Source: an uncultured Oscillibacter sp. (lineage in GTDB: Bacteria > Bacillota_A > Clostridia > Oscillospirales > Oscillospiraceae). From it: a DNA stretch of 17,481 nt. Shown one piece after another: positions 6,392-11,991 of this stretch. The position numbers and the translations under genes were made by a program. The DNA is taken from NCBI GenBank assembly GCA_951800675.1, contig CATOKC010000069.1, positions 1-17,481 of the forward strand, written 5' to 3'. The notes beneath the pieces are model-generated. The model was not told where the DNA came from and ran no database searches. It saw only the letters and a program-made list of their open reading frames with translations. Every line of letters begins with the position of its first letter. Position 1 is the first letter of the stretch.

Positions 6392-7032
6392 TCTCCCGCT
6401 CCTTCCCCGGCGTCCGCGCCCTCCCGGAACAGCGGCCCCACTACCCGCTGCATTGCTTTCTCCCGCTCCCGTTCGGCCTGCTTCTCCACTGCCACACGGC
6501 ACTTGTGGGCCAGCGCCTCCAGCTTCTCCACAAAGCCCAGCTTGATCGTGTCCACCGGCATAATGACCGCCACGATCTCCATTCCGTTTTTCGCCACGAT
6601 ATACGCCTGCCCGGTACCATCCACCCGCTGATAAAACCGGAGGTAATCGGCCATATCCTCCAGCGGAGACAGATACGCAGTCTGAACAAACACGATGCCG
6701 TCGTTCGTGCTGAGAGGCTTGACCACATACCCGTTATGCTCCACCGTGGGCCACTCGTCATAAAGCGCCCGCTCTCCTCTGGCACAGTCCTCTACATTCA
6801 GGCTCTCCGGTATTGGCTCCCGTTTGAAAAAGCATTTCTTCTGTCTCTTCTCCGGGATGTCGAACATAGCGCACAGATTGGCTTCATCCAGCACCGGCAG
6901 ACCGGACAGGGGATAGGCAGAACGCCCGTCACCCAGCCATTGCCGCATCAGCTCGCCGTCCCCGTCCACTTCGTCGAGCAGGTAGAACGCCCCCTGCCTG
7001 GCGCACAGCGCCGCGACCTTCTTCAGCTTCAC
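6388..7032 (-). CDS. Hypothetical protein (214 aa)
   Basis: GTG at 7032 overlaps the upstream stop (GTGA) and follows AAAAGGAGGGG at 6 bases. The N-terminal part (KKVAALCARQGAFYLLDEVD, then QWLGDGRSAYPLSGLPVLD) looks like a small beta-rich module. The middle (VEHNGYVVKPLSTNDGIVFV) and the part up to about residue 170 (AYIVAKNGMEIVAVIMPVD) read as alternating strands. The end is a charged coiled coil (KLEALAHKCRVAVEKQAERE). There are no catalytic motifs or membrane segments. The type is met in Clostridia phage or ICE regions, but I know no function. It is part of the tightly overlapping gene block that leads into parA. Confidence 0.75.
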   Translation of the reverse strand: MKLKKVAALCARQGAFYLLDEVDGDGELMRQWLGDGRSAYPLSGLPVLDEANLCAMFDIPEKRQKKCFFKREPIPESLNVEDCARGERALYDEWPTVEHNGYVVKPLSTNDGIVFVQTAYLSPLEDMADYLRFYQRVDGTGQAYIVAKNGMEIVAVIMPVDTIKLGFVEKLEALAHKCRVAVEKQAEREREKAMQRVVGPLFREGADAGEGAGE

Positions 7033-7562
7033 GCCTTACCCCTCCTTTTCCGCTTGTCCCTGATCTGCCGCCACCGTGGCGGCGCGGCACTCTCCGCAGG
7101 CGGCACATCCGGCCCGTTGATCTCCCGTGGGCCGCCCTGTTGTCGGCTTAGGGCTGGGGCGGCTTCGCCGCCTGACGCCTCCCGTATGACCTCCAGCTCC
7201 TCTACGTCCTCCGCCCGGAACTCAAAGGCCATGCCCGCCGAGTATTTCCCCTGCAGCCAGTCCAGCATGAACTTCTGTTTATCGTCCGTGTACCGCCGGT
7301 CCGGGTGGGTCTGCTCCGCCTCGTAGACGGCATCCATGATATCCATGTTTTCCTTGGGCCACACGGCGACGTGGTACACGATCTTGCCGCCGCGCTCCCT
7401 CCTGAACAGGCCGATCTCCTGCCCGTCGAAAAGGTCAAAAGCCCGCTTCAGTCTCTCGAATCCCCGATATGTAAGCCCCTGGCCCGTGTACCGCGCCCTG
7501 ATCTCCGCAACGGTTTTTCCGCCCGTATGCAGGCGGCCTCGAATCTCCACTGGCCTATACAC
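7029..7562 (-). CDS. Hypothetical protein carrying an in-frame palindromic repeat (177 aa)
   Basis: GTG at 7562 lies 8 bases inside the end of the preceding gene, with AGGAGG at 7 bases. Residues 1-75 look like a compact alpha/beta domain (RGFERLKRAFDLFDGQEIGL, then GKIVYHVAVWPKENM), perhaps a DNA-interacting module since it opens with a KTVAEIRARYTGQGLTYRGF helix-turn pattern. A helical segment DDKQKFMLDWLQGKYSAGMA follows. Residues 127-146 (ASGGEAAPALSRQQGGPREI) are encoded by a dispersed palindromic repeat, so this part is probably an insertion into a linker. The tail is very basic (RDKRKRRGKA). The family is not recognised. Confidence 0.75.
   Translation of the reverse strand: MYRPVEIRGRLHTGGKTVAEIRARYTGQGLTYRGFERLKRAFDLFDGQEIGLFRRERGGKIVYHVAVWPKENMDIMDAVYEAEQTHPDRRYTDDKQKFMLDWLQGKYSAGMAFEFRAEDVEELEVIREASGGEAAPALSRQQGGPREINGPDVPPAESAAPPRWRQIRDKRKRRGKA
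7124..7181 (-). repeat. Palindromic dispersed repeat, copy 2, inside a coding region
   Basis: On the minus strand this reads GGCGTCAGGC, then the hairpin GGCGGC-GAA-GCCGCC (7158-7172), the 17-base block GCCCCAGCCCTAAGCCG (7144-7160) and CCCACGGG (7124-7131). All parts match copy 1 at 281-347 in order. The repeat is read through in frame and contributes about 20 residues to the 177-aa protein. Confidence 0.6.
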
Positions 7563-7770
7563 GATCCAGCCTCCTGTAGACTTTGATCGTGACGCCGCCC
7601 TCCTGCTGGTTTGTCCCCAGTATCTTCCCCGGCTTCACATCCGGTTCGATCTCCACGTCAAACCCCGCGACCGCCAGTCCTTCCACCACAGCGCCCTCTA
7701 CCTCACGGCTTTCTAATCTGATCGTCTCAAACAACACGCGGACCGTTCCCCGCTCGTTTCTATCGCTCAT
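7555..7770 (-). CDS. Hypothetical protein (71 aa)
   Basis: Two ATGs are possible; the one at 7770 has AGGAG at 7 bases and is preferred over 7776. The protein begins MSDRNERGTVRVLFETIRLE and continues with a helix-strand pattern (VEGAVVEGLAVAGFDVEIEP) and a basic end (VTIKVYRRLDRV). The alternation of strands and helix suggests a small ferredoxin-like or similar fold. It overlaps the upstream membrane-protein gene by 11 bases and the downstream gene by 8, so it is translated as part of a coupled string. There is no family match I can name. Confidence 0.65.
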   Translation of the reverse strand: MSDRNERGTVRVLFETIRLESREVEGAVVEGLAVAGFDVEIEPDVKPGKILGTNQQEGGVTIKVYRRLDRV

Positions 7771-8008
7771 TGCCATTCTCCTCTCCACCTGGCGCATAGG
7801 CCGCCGAGATCATGACCTGGCTGGCATCTTCTCCCGAAGCGTTCTCGATCTCAATGTTCCACCGGCCCCCGATTTGGTACGCCTTGACCTTCCGGCCGCG
7901 CTTACAGGCTTTCACCAGCTCGATCAACCCGCCGCCGATCATGGACACCAGGATAAAAAATCCCAGCCAAACCCAAAAGCTCGAAAAGATAAACCGAATA
8001 AATTCCAT
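7760..8008 (-). CDS. Small single-pass membrane protein (82 aa)
   Basis: The ATG at 8008 has GAGGAGG about 10 bases upstream; a longer frame to 8080 would overlap the MazG-like gene. Residues 4-27 (IRFIFSSFWVWLGFFILVSM and on) form one hydrophobic membrane helix. KACKRGRKVK follows immediately, a positive cluster that places the C-terminal part in the cytoplasm by the positive-inside rule. The cytoplasmic domain (YQIGGRWNIEIENASGED) is short and polar. This is the only clear membrane protein in the window. Small membrane proteins of this layout occur in phages and plasmids (for example in exclusion or host-envelope functions), but no specific role can be assigned. Confidence 0.7.
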   Translation of the reverse strand: MEFIRFIFSSFWVWLGFFILVSMIGGGLIELVKACKRGRKVKAYQIGGRWNIEIENASGEDASQVMISAAYAPGGEENGNER

Positions 8009-8039
8009 TACCTGTAATCCTCCTCTTTTGTCATTTTTG

Positions 8040-8585
8040 TCATTGCCGCTCACCGCCAGCCGCCGCGTGAGCCTTATCAAGCCGCCGCCCCAACCGTTCC
8101 AGTTTCAAACGCTCCTGATGCCCGGTTTCCCCGAACATGATCCGCATTTGGTCCAGCATGATTTGAACGTCCGCCATTTCCTCCCGGATGCTCTCAACCG
8201 CCTCCCCAGCACTCATGTCGTCCCCGGCCCGGTAGAATTTGCAGATTGCCTTGGTCAGCTCGCTCATTTCCTCGATCATCATAAGTGACTGTGCGTTGCG
8301 TCCCCAGGTCAGCACGGCATCCTTCAGAATCTTCTCCCGACTCTTTTCTTCCTCCTGCTTCTCTTCCGAACGCAGAATTTCCGCCATTCTTGCCCGCCGG
8401 TCCATGCTGCACAGCCCAATGATCTCCTCCGGTGTCAGGCCGGTATCTTCATAGGCGAACAGTTTTTCCACGACGATTCTCACTTGCCCGCTCTCCAGTT
8501 CCGCCGGTATCATGCCAGTATCGTATTTGTTTCCGGTCCCCCTGTAGACGGTAACACCGTTTACCTGGTCTGTCAGTCTCTCCAC
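8040..8585 (-). CDS. MazG-like NTP pyrophosphohydrolase-type protein with N-terminal YEDTGL module (181 aa)
   Basis: GTG at 8585 follows AGGAGG at 8 bases. Residues 1-60 include FAYEDTGLTPEEIIGL, the same module as in the 109-aa protein at 5022-5351. Residues 90-150 resemble the all-alpha NTP-PPase (MazG/dUTPase-2-like) core: WGRNAQSLMMIEEMSELTKA with E105, E106 and E109, then REEMADVQIMLDQ with E135, E136 and D139. These are the two acidic metal-binding motifs (ExxE and ExxD). Family members hydrolyse NTPs to NMP and pyrophosphate, and phage versions are thought to clear unwanted or modified nucleotides or to alter host (p)ppGpp signalling. Given the DNA-modifying genes upstream, nucleotide-pool editing is a reasonable but unproven role. 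Confidence 0.75.
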   Translation of the reverse strand: MERLTDQVNGVTVYRGTGNKYDTGMIPAELESGQVRIVVEKLFAYEDTGLTPEEIIGLCSMDRRARMAEILRSEEKQEEEKSREKILKDAVLTWGRNAQSLMMIEEMSELTKAICKFYRAGDDMSAGEAVESIREEMADVQIMLDQMRIMFGETGHQERLKLERLGRRLDKAHAAAGGERQ

Positions 8586-8588
8586 GGT

Positions 8589-9092
8589 CTAAACCTCCTG
8601 AATGTCGATATTAAAGCGCTCCTTCATCATTTTGCGCTTCATGATATACTCTTTCGTGCGCGTGGCACGGCTCTTCACGTCCTCCACCACCAGCACCCAG
8701 CACGTTTCCCCATCCCTGTCTATAAAAGACGGCTTTCGGTATGTAAAATCCGCCCTGTACCGAATGGCCCGCACTCGTCGTCCCTCGCCGTCTGTGTAGG
8801 CTTCCTGCAAGGTGAAGTCCACCTGCATCCGCAAATCACGGATTGTCCCGGCCCGTTCCAGCGCGGCCAGTTCGTCATACCGGCGGGCCTCCTTCTGGCT
8901 GTCGAACCGCAGGACGGCCCCGCTGGCCGTCACCCGCTCGGTTGGCTTGTTGTGGTATTTATTGGCCGCTGGCGGCGCATCAGCAGCAGGGGAGGGGATA
9001 GCCCCCCGTTCCTTCTTCCTCTCCTGCTCCGCCCACTTCCGCAGCGCTTGTGCCTGATAGGCAGGCGGCAGGTCCTTCACGTCAATGCCCAT
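8589..9092 (-). CDS. DUF1064-like PD-(D/E)XK nuclease (167 aa)
   Basis: The ATG at 9092 lies one base after the stop of the preceding gene, with AAAGGG just upstream; a frame extending to 9131 is less likely. Residues 45-165 fit the DUF1064 phage family: KYHNKPTERVTASG, then RFDSQKEARRYDELAALE, then AGTIRDLRMQVDFTLQ. The nuclease core appears as E68 (SQKEARR), D115 (YRADFTY) and E137-x-x-K140 (VEDVKS), a PD-(D/E)XK arrangement as in Holliday-junction resolvase-like enzymes. It likely processes DNA during replication or recombination of the element. It follows rep closely, separated only by the 65-aa gene, which fits a replication module. Confidence 0.8.
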   Translation of the reverse strand: MGIDVKDLPPAYQAQALRKWAEQERKKERGAIPSPAADAPPAANKYHNKPTERVTASGAVLRFDSQKEARRYDELAALERAGTIRDLRMQVDFTLQEAYTDGEGRRVRAIRYRADFTYRKPSFIDRDGETCWVLVVEDVKSRATRTKEYIMKRKMMKERFNIDIQEV

Positions 9093-9093
9093 A

Positions 9094-9291
9094 TCAACCC
9101 TTTTTCCGTCCTCTCCGCCGCTTCGACCCACAGTAGTCCCGGATAATCTCGTCCCGTTCCCACGGTGTCGTATCGGCTACCAGATGTCCGTAACTGACAC
9201 CCCGCCGCCTGGCTTCCGCCACAAGTGCGTTCATCGCCTCGCTATCCGTGGCACACCCGCCGCCGGGCAGTTCTATCATGCTTCTGCCCAT
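9094..9291 (-). CDS. Small hypothetical protein between rep and the DUF1064 gene (65 aa)
   Basis: The ATG at 9291 has GGAAGGAG upstream, overlapping the rep stop (TGA 9296-9298). A longer frame reaching 9354 runs into rep. The protein (MGRSMIELPGGGCATDSEAM, then a helix NALVAEARRRGVSYGHLVAD and TPWERDEIIRDY) ends in a highly basic tail (SKRRRGRKKG), which suggests nucleic-acid binding. The composition and helical middle are consistent with a small HTH-like protein, but there is no clear motif. Position in the replication block suggests an accessory replication role. Confidence 0.65.
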   Translation of the reverse strand: MGRSMIELPGGGCATDSEAMNALVAEARRRGVSYGHLVADTTPWERDEIIRDYCGSKRRRGRKKG

Positions 9292-9295
9292 GTAC

Positions 9296-10105
9296 TCACT
9301 CCTTCCGTTTACGTTTTCGCCCTGCTTTCTGCTTCGGCTGAATAAACGTCCCATCCTCCCGGTACAGACTGATTTTCAGATAGCACCCGCCGTTTACGTC
9401 GTTGTGCCACGTCTCCGCCTTTGCGCATAGATAACCCGGATAGAGTTTTTCAAACTGCGTGCTGTCCTGAATGTTCTTGGCAAGCTCCCTGGCCTGCTTC
9501 CCGGAAACGCGCCCGTCGCGTGTCCTTGGCGGCGGGTCAACCAGATTTCGTGAGGCTGTCCATGCCCGGTAGCCGATAGGGGACTTGCTTATGTACTTGC
9601 CCAGCCCCGCAAGCCCTTCCTCGTTGAATTGCAGACGTTTTGTGTTGGCGTACCCGTGTCCCTCTGTTTCGGTCCACATCTTTTCCAGCACATCCCGATC
9701 AATGCCTTTCTCAACGTGGATGGTGAAGTGATGGTGGTAGCGGCCCCCGCGCTTCCCCCGCTCTGTGACGCCCATGTACTTCACTTCCCCCAGGCCGTGC
9801 TTTTTAGCGTACCGCTGGAGTTTTCGGAGAAAGTTGGAGCGGTCCCGCAGCGCCTCCGCGTCGCTCTCCGGCTGTACCTCGTAGGTCCCGTGAAGTTCCA
9901 GGTCCTCCGGCGTAAAGTTTGCGTTGAGCTGACGGGTCATTTTCTCTTCCCGGTGCCGCTGGTTGAGCTTCTTTTGGGCCTTCGTGGAGGGCTTTCTTTT
10001 GACCCGCTTCCCGCCGCCGTGCTTCCCTGTCTCGAAGACCGGATAGATATACACGTCCAAGTATTCCCCGCAGGCATACTTCTTTTCCCGGTACACGGTA
10101 CGCAT
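9296..10105 (-). CDS. rep: HUH-superfamily rolling-circle replication initiator (269 aa)
   Basis: The ATG at 10105 has GGAGGGGG about 10 bases upstream. Three Rep motifs appear in order: motif 1 around LNANFTPEDLELHGTY (60-75), the HUH metal site YHHHFTIHV (123-131) and the catalytic-tyrosine motif KYISK (Tyr171, Lys174). This single-Tyr YxxK layout matches small rolling-circle Reps of plasmids and filamentous phages, and differs from phiX174 gpA, which has two tyrosines. Basic regions at 33-56 and 258-268 could bind DNA. Such enzymes nick one strand at a hairpin origin and stay covalently bound through the tyrosine. A nested palindrome at 10145-10191, just upstream, is a good target. An antisense RNA unit faces the leader. 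Confidence 0.85.
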   Translation of the reverse strand: MRTVYREKKYACGEYLDVYIYPVFETGKHGGGKRVKRKPSTKAQKKLNQRHREEKMTRQLNANFTPEDLELHGTYEVQPESDAEALRDRSNFLRKLQRYAKKHGLGEVKYMGVTERGKRGGRYHHHFTIHVEKGIDRDVLEKMWTETEGHGYANTKRLQFNEEGLAGLGKYISKSPIGYRAWTASRNLVDPPPRTRDGRVSGKQARELAKNIQDSTQFEKLYPGYLCAKAETWHNDVNGGCYLKISLYREDGTFIQPKQKAGRKRKRKE

Positions 10106-10144
10106 ACCGCCAGCACCCCCTCCGTGGTCGTTAAGTTACTATCC

Positions 10145-10191
10145 CATACAAGCCCGAAACGCGCCCGTGCGCGTAGTTTCCCTCTTGTATG
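10145..10191. other. Candidate double-strand origin: nested palindrome upstream of rep
   Basis: CATACAAG (10145-10152) pairs with CTTGTATG (10184-10191). Inside, GAAAC (10156-10160) pairs with GTTTC (10176-10180), and ACGCGC (10159-10164) pairs with GCGCGT (10169-10174) around the loop CCGT; the two inner pairings compete for two bases. The 47-base element can form a long cruciform 40 bases from the rep start, as expected for an HUH Rep nicking site or a single-strand origin. The right arm also holds the -35 box of the facing promoter, which could couple replication and countertranscript synthesis. No nick site is proven. Confidence 0.5.
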
Positions 10192-10213
10192 TGTTCCCGG
10201 AGTGTGGTACAAT
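10185..10213 (+). promoter_or_regulatory. Plus-strand promoter facing the rep leader
   Basis: TTGTAT (10185-10190) and TACAAT (10208-10213) are 17 bases apart, and TGG directly before the -10 makes it an extended -10 promoter. Transcription would start near 10220, inside ACAA-TATG-TTGT (10209-10220), a small inverted repeat that could be an operator. It points away from rep and has no plus-strand gene downstream. Confidence 0.65.
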
Positions 10214-10219
10214 ATGTTG

Positions 10220-10290
10220 TGTCCAAACTATGCACCCTCCGGGGTGGCCCTGCACAAGCTGTAGTAGGCTTGCGCAGGGCATTTTCTTTT
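10220..10290 (+). ncRNA. Predicted countertranscript RNA (about 70 nt) opposite the rep leader
   Basis: Between the promoter at 10185-10213 and the terminator at 10247-10290 there is no coding sequence. The predicted transcript folds into a small hairpin (CACCC-TCCG-GGGTG, 10233-10246) and the terminator hairpin. It is fully complementary to the mRNA segment between the upstream 192-aa gene and rep. Antisense RNAs in this position control rep expression in pT181, pLS1 and similar rolling-circle plasmids. Function here is inferred from position and structure; expression is not shown. Confidence 0.5.
10247..10290 (+). terminator. Intrinsic terminator of the predicted antisense RNA
   Basis: GCCCTGCACAAGC (10247-10259) pairs with GCTTGCGCAGGGC (10268-10280) with one mismatch, and ATTTTCTTTT follows directly. 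This is a textbook Rho-independent terminator reading on the plus strand. Its T-run overlaps the stop codon (TAA, 10289-10291) of the minus-strand 192-aa gene. In the minus direction the same hairpin lies in the rep leader and could act as an attenuator-like structure. Confidence 0.85.
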
Positions 10291-10867
10291 ATCCGAACCG
10301 ACCGCGCGGCCCCATCCCAGTCGGCCAGCCCATCGGCTTTTCGATGGACCGGAACAGCTCCGATGGCGGGAACGGCCCACCCATCATCAGCCCAACCAGA
10401 CCACCTATCGACGGCCCCGGCAATATCGCTTTCAGTATCGCGCTTGCAGTGGAAGCCACGTCTGGCGGAACCTCCGTCAAGATGTCCAGGACTTTCACGA
10501 TGGTATCTTTGGTCAACTTCTCCTTTTCCTCCATAGTCAGCTCTTTCTTCTCTCCATCCGCGCTCCCGGCGGCATCCCCGCCGCCCTCCTGCTCGGCCCG
10601 AACGGAATCGACTGCCCGCTGCGCGGCACCCTCTCCGCAGTCCCGGTCATACAGTCGCTCGTCGAACTCGTCCCTGGACAAGTCCACTTTCAGCACCCGC
10701 CCGTGCAGGTAGTCGAAATAGGTCTGGCTTCCCAGCAGCATTTTACAGTGTTCCACCGTGACGACCCCATCGGGAACGGCCTGCAAGAATCCGTTCCCCT
10801 GGACATGGCTGTGTTCATACAGCGCTTTCAGGACCCGCGCCTTGTCCAACCCTTTGATGTCTACCAT
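10289..10867 (-). CDS. Phage/plasmid protein with conserved N-terminal domain, unknown function (192 aa)
   Basis: I prefer the ATG at 10867, which has GCGAGG 8 bases upstream, over 10888, which has no site. Residues 1-80 form a conserved-looking domain (KGLDKARVLKALYEHSHVQG, QTYFDYLHGRVLKVDL and FDERLYDRDCGEGAA) that I recognise as recurrent in Firmicutes phage and plasmid proteins, without an assigned function. Residues 80-125 are a Glu/Gly/Lys-rich linker. The C-terminal part (VKVLDILTEVPPDVASTASA and on) is moderately hydrophobic and Gly/Pro-rich, and could be a scaffold or membrane-peripheral segment. It is the last gene before the rep leader, and its stop codon sits in the antisense terminator. 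Confidence 0.7.
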   Translation of the reverse strand: MVDIKGLDKARVLKALYEHSHVQGNGFLQAVPDGVVTVEHCKMLLGSQTYFDYLHGRVLKVDLSRDEFDERLYDRDCGEGAAQRAVDSVRAEQEGGGDAAGSADGEKKELTMEEKEKLTKDTIVKVLDILTEVPPDVASTASAILKAILPGPSIGGLVGLMMGGPFPPSELFRSIEKPMGWPTGMGPRGRFG

Positions 10868-10916
10868 TTCTTTTTCCTCGCTTTTCATTTATTTGGACCC
10901 GCTTACCGGGTATCCG

Positions 10917-11177
10917 TCATTTTTCTTCCCTTTGCCGTTCAGGCAACGCAGCCTCCCTCCTCCAGCTTGTAGCGGTAGGCTCTCCAGGCATCTCCCGCAG
11001 CTCTTCCAGGGTCAGGGAGATCCGGGGCTGCTCCGCGATCTTATCGAACACATACCGGACGCCCCCATAAAACCCGTTTGTGAGCCCTGTGCTATAGTCT
11101 GGAGATGGCGCCTGATTCTGCTGATAACCTTTTGCTCTTTCATAGAGCTCGCGAAGGTCTTTTGTCAGCCATTCCAT
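10917..11177 (-). CDS. Hypothetical protein (86 aa)
   Basis: The ATG at 11177 starts 3 bases after the stop of the Dam-type methyltransferase, with AAAGGA about 11 bases upstream inside that gene's end. The protein opens with a helix (MEWLTKDLRELYERAKGYQQ), has a glycine-containing middle (YSTGLTNGFYGGVRYVFDKI) and a second helix (LTLEELREMPGEP), then a charged tail. There is no metal site, membrane segment or DNA-binding motif. Its tight spacing suggests co-translation with the methyltransferase, but I do not recognise the family. Confidence 0.65.
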   Translation of the reverse strand: MEWLTKDLRELYERAKGYQQNQAPSPDYSTGLTNGFYGGVRYVFDKIAEQPRISLTLEELREMPGEPTATSWRREAALPERQREEK

Positions 11178-11180
11178 TCT

Positions 11181-11987
11181 TCAAAACATCCTTTCCTGCC
11201 GCTGTTCCGGCTCGAAATTCATCCACAGGACCTCTTTCCGCCTTCTGGAAAGCTGGTCGGTCGTCACTGCCGTCTCCTGATGCCAGTCCTCCAGCGCCCG
11301 GTCATACAGCTCGCTCCGGTACCCGCTGATGAGTACCGGTCCCCGATGAACCTTCAGCGCAGTCAGCAGCTCCTCGTGGTCCTGGTCTGTCATCTCATGT
11401 TTATATTGCCTTTTCCCTCCGCTTCTGGATGACAGTACATAAGGCGGGTCACAGTAAATCAGCACATTCGGTGAGTTAAACCTAGAAATCAACTCCACCG
11501 CTGGACGTTGCTCAATCTGTACACCTCGCAACCGTTCAGACGCCTGAACGATTAGTTCCGGCAGCTCCACCCAGCCATTCGCTGCGTAGGCCCGCTCCCT
11601 GCCCTGCACATCGTTCTTCCATCCAACCCGGATCTCGTTGGTGCGAAATCCATAGCCTTGATTGCATCGAATCAGGAACCGTAATGCGCGATCGAATGGC
11701 TCTGCGGAGGTATCTGCCAGAAATGATCTTTCGTACTCCTGTCGGCTGTAAGGTGTATAGTACACCGCCCGCGCCAGCCTCTCAGGATCCTGTCGGACGC
11801 ACTCAAACAGGTTGACCACGTCACCGTCCAGATCGTTTACTGTCTCAATATGGGAGCGCTCCTTTCTGAACAGCACAGCCCCGGACCCAAAGAACGGCTC
11901 CAGATAGCTGTGGTGCGATGGAAAGTGGCCGATGACCCACTCCGCCAGAGACCACTTTGCACCAGGATACTTCAGTATCGCGTTCAT
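11181..11987 (-). CDS. D12-class (Dam-type) adenine-N6 DNA methyltransferase (268 aa)
   Basis: I chose the ATG at 11987, which has AGGTGG 7 bases upstream; a start at 12014 would overlap the C5 methyltransferase. D12/alpha-class motifs appear in the expected order: motif X, KYPGAKW (6-12); the SAM-binding motif I, EPFFGSGAVLF (30-40); NDLDGDVVNLF (51-61); and the catalytic DPPY (180-183). The C-terminal part (LISGYRSELY) matches the family. No adjacent restriction endonuclease gene is visible, so it is an orphan enzyme, as is common in phages, where it protects DNA from host restriction or times replication. The recognition sequence cannot be read from the sequence. It follows the C5 enzyme by 4 bases. 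Confidence 0.92.
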   Translation of the reverse strand: MNAILKYPGAKWSLAEWVIGHFPSHHSYLEPFFGSGAVLFRKERSHIETVNDLDGDVVNLFECVRQDPERLARAVYYTPYSRQEYERSFLADTSAEPFDRALRFLIRCNQGYGFRTNEIRVGWKNDVQGRERAYAANGWVELPELIVQASERLRGVQIEQRPAVELISRFNSPNVLIYCDPPYVLSSRSGGKRQYKHEMTDQDHEELLTALKVHRGPVLISGYRSELYDRALEDWHQETAVTTDQLSRRRKEVLWMNFEPEQRQERMF

Positions 11988-11991
11988 CCCA

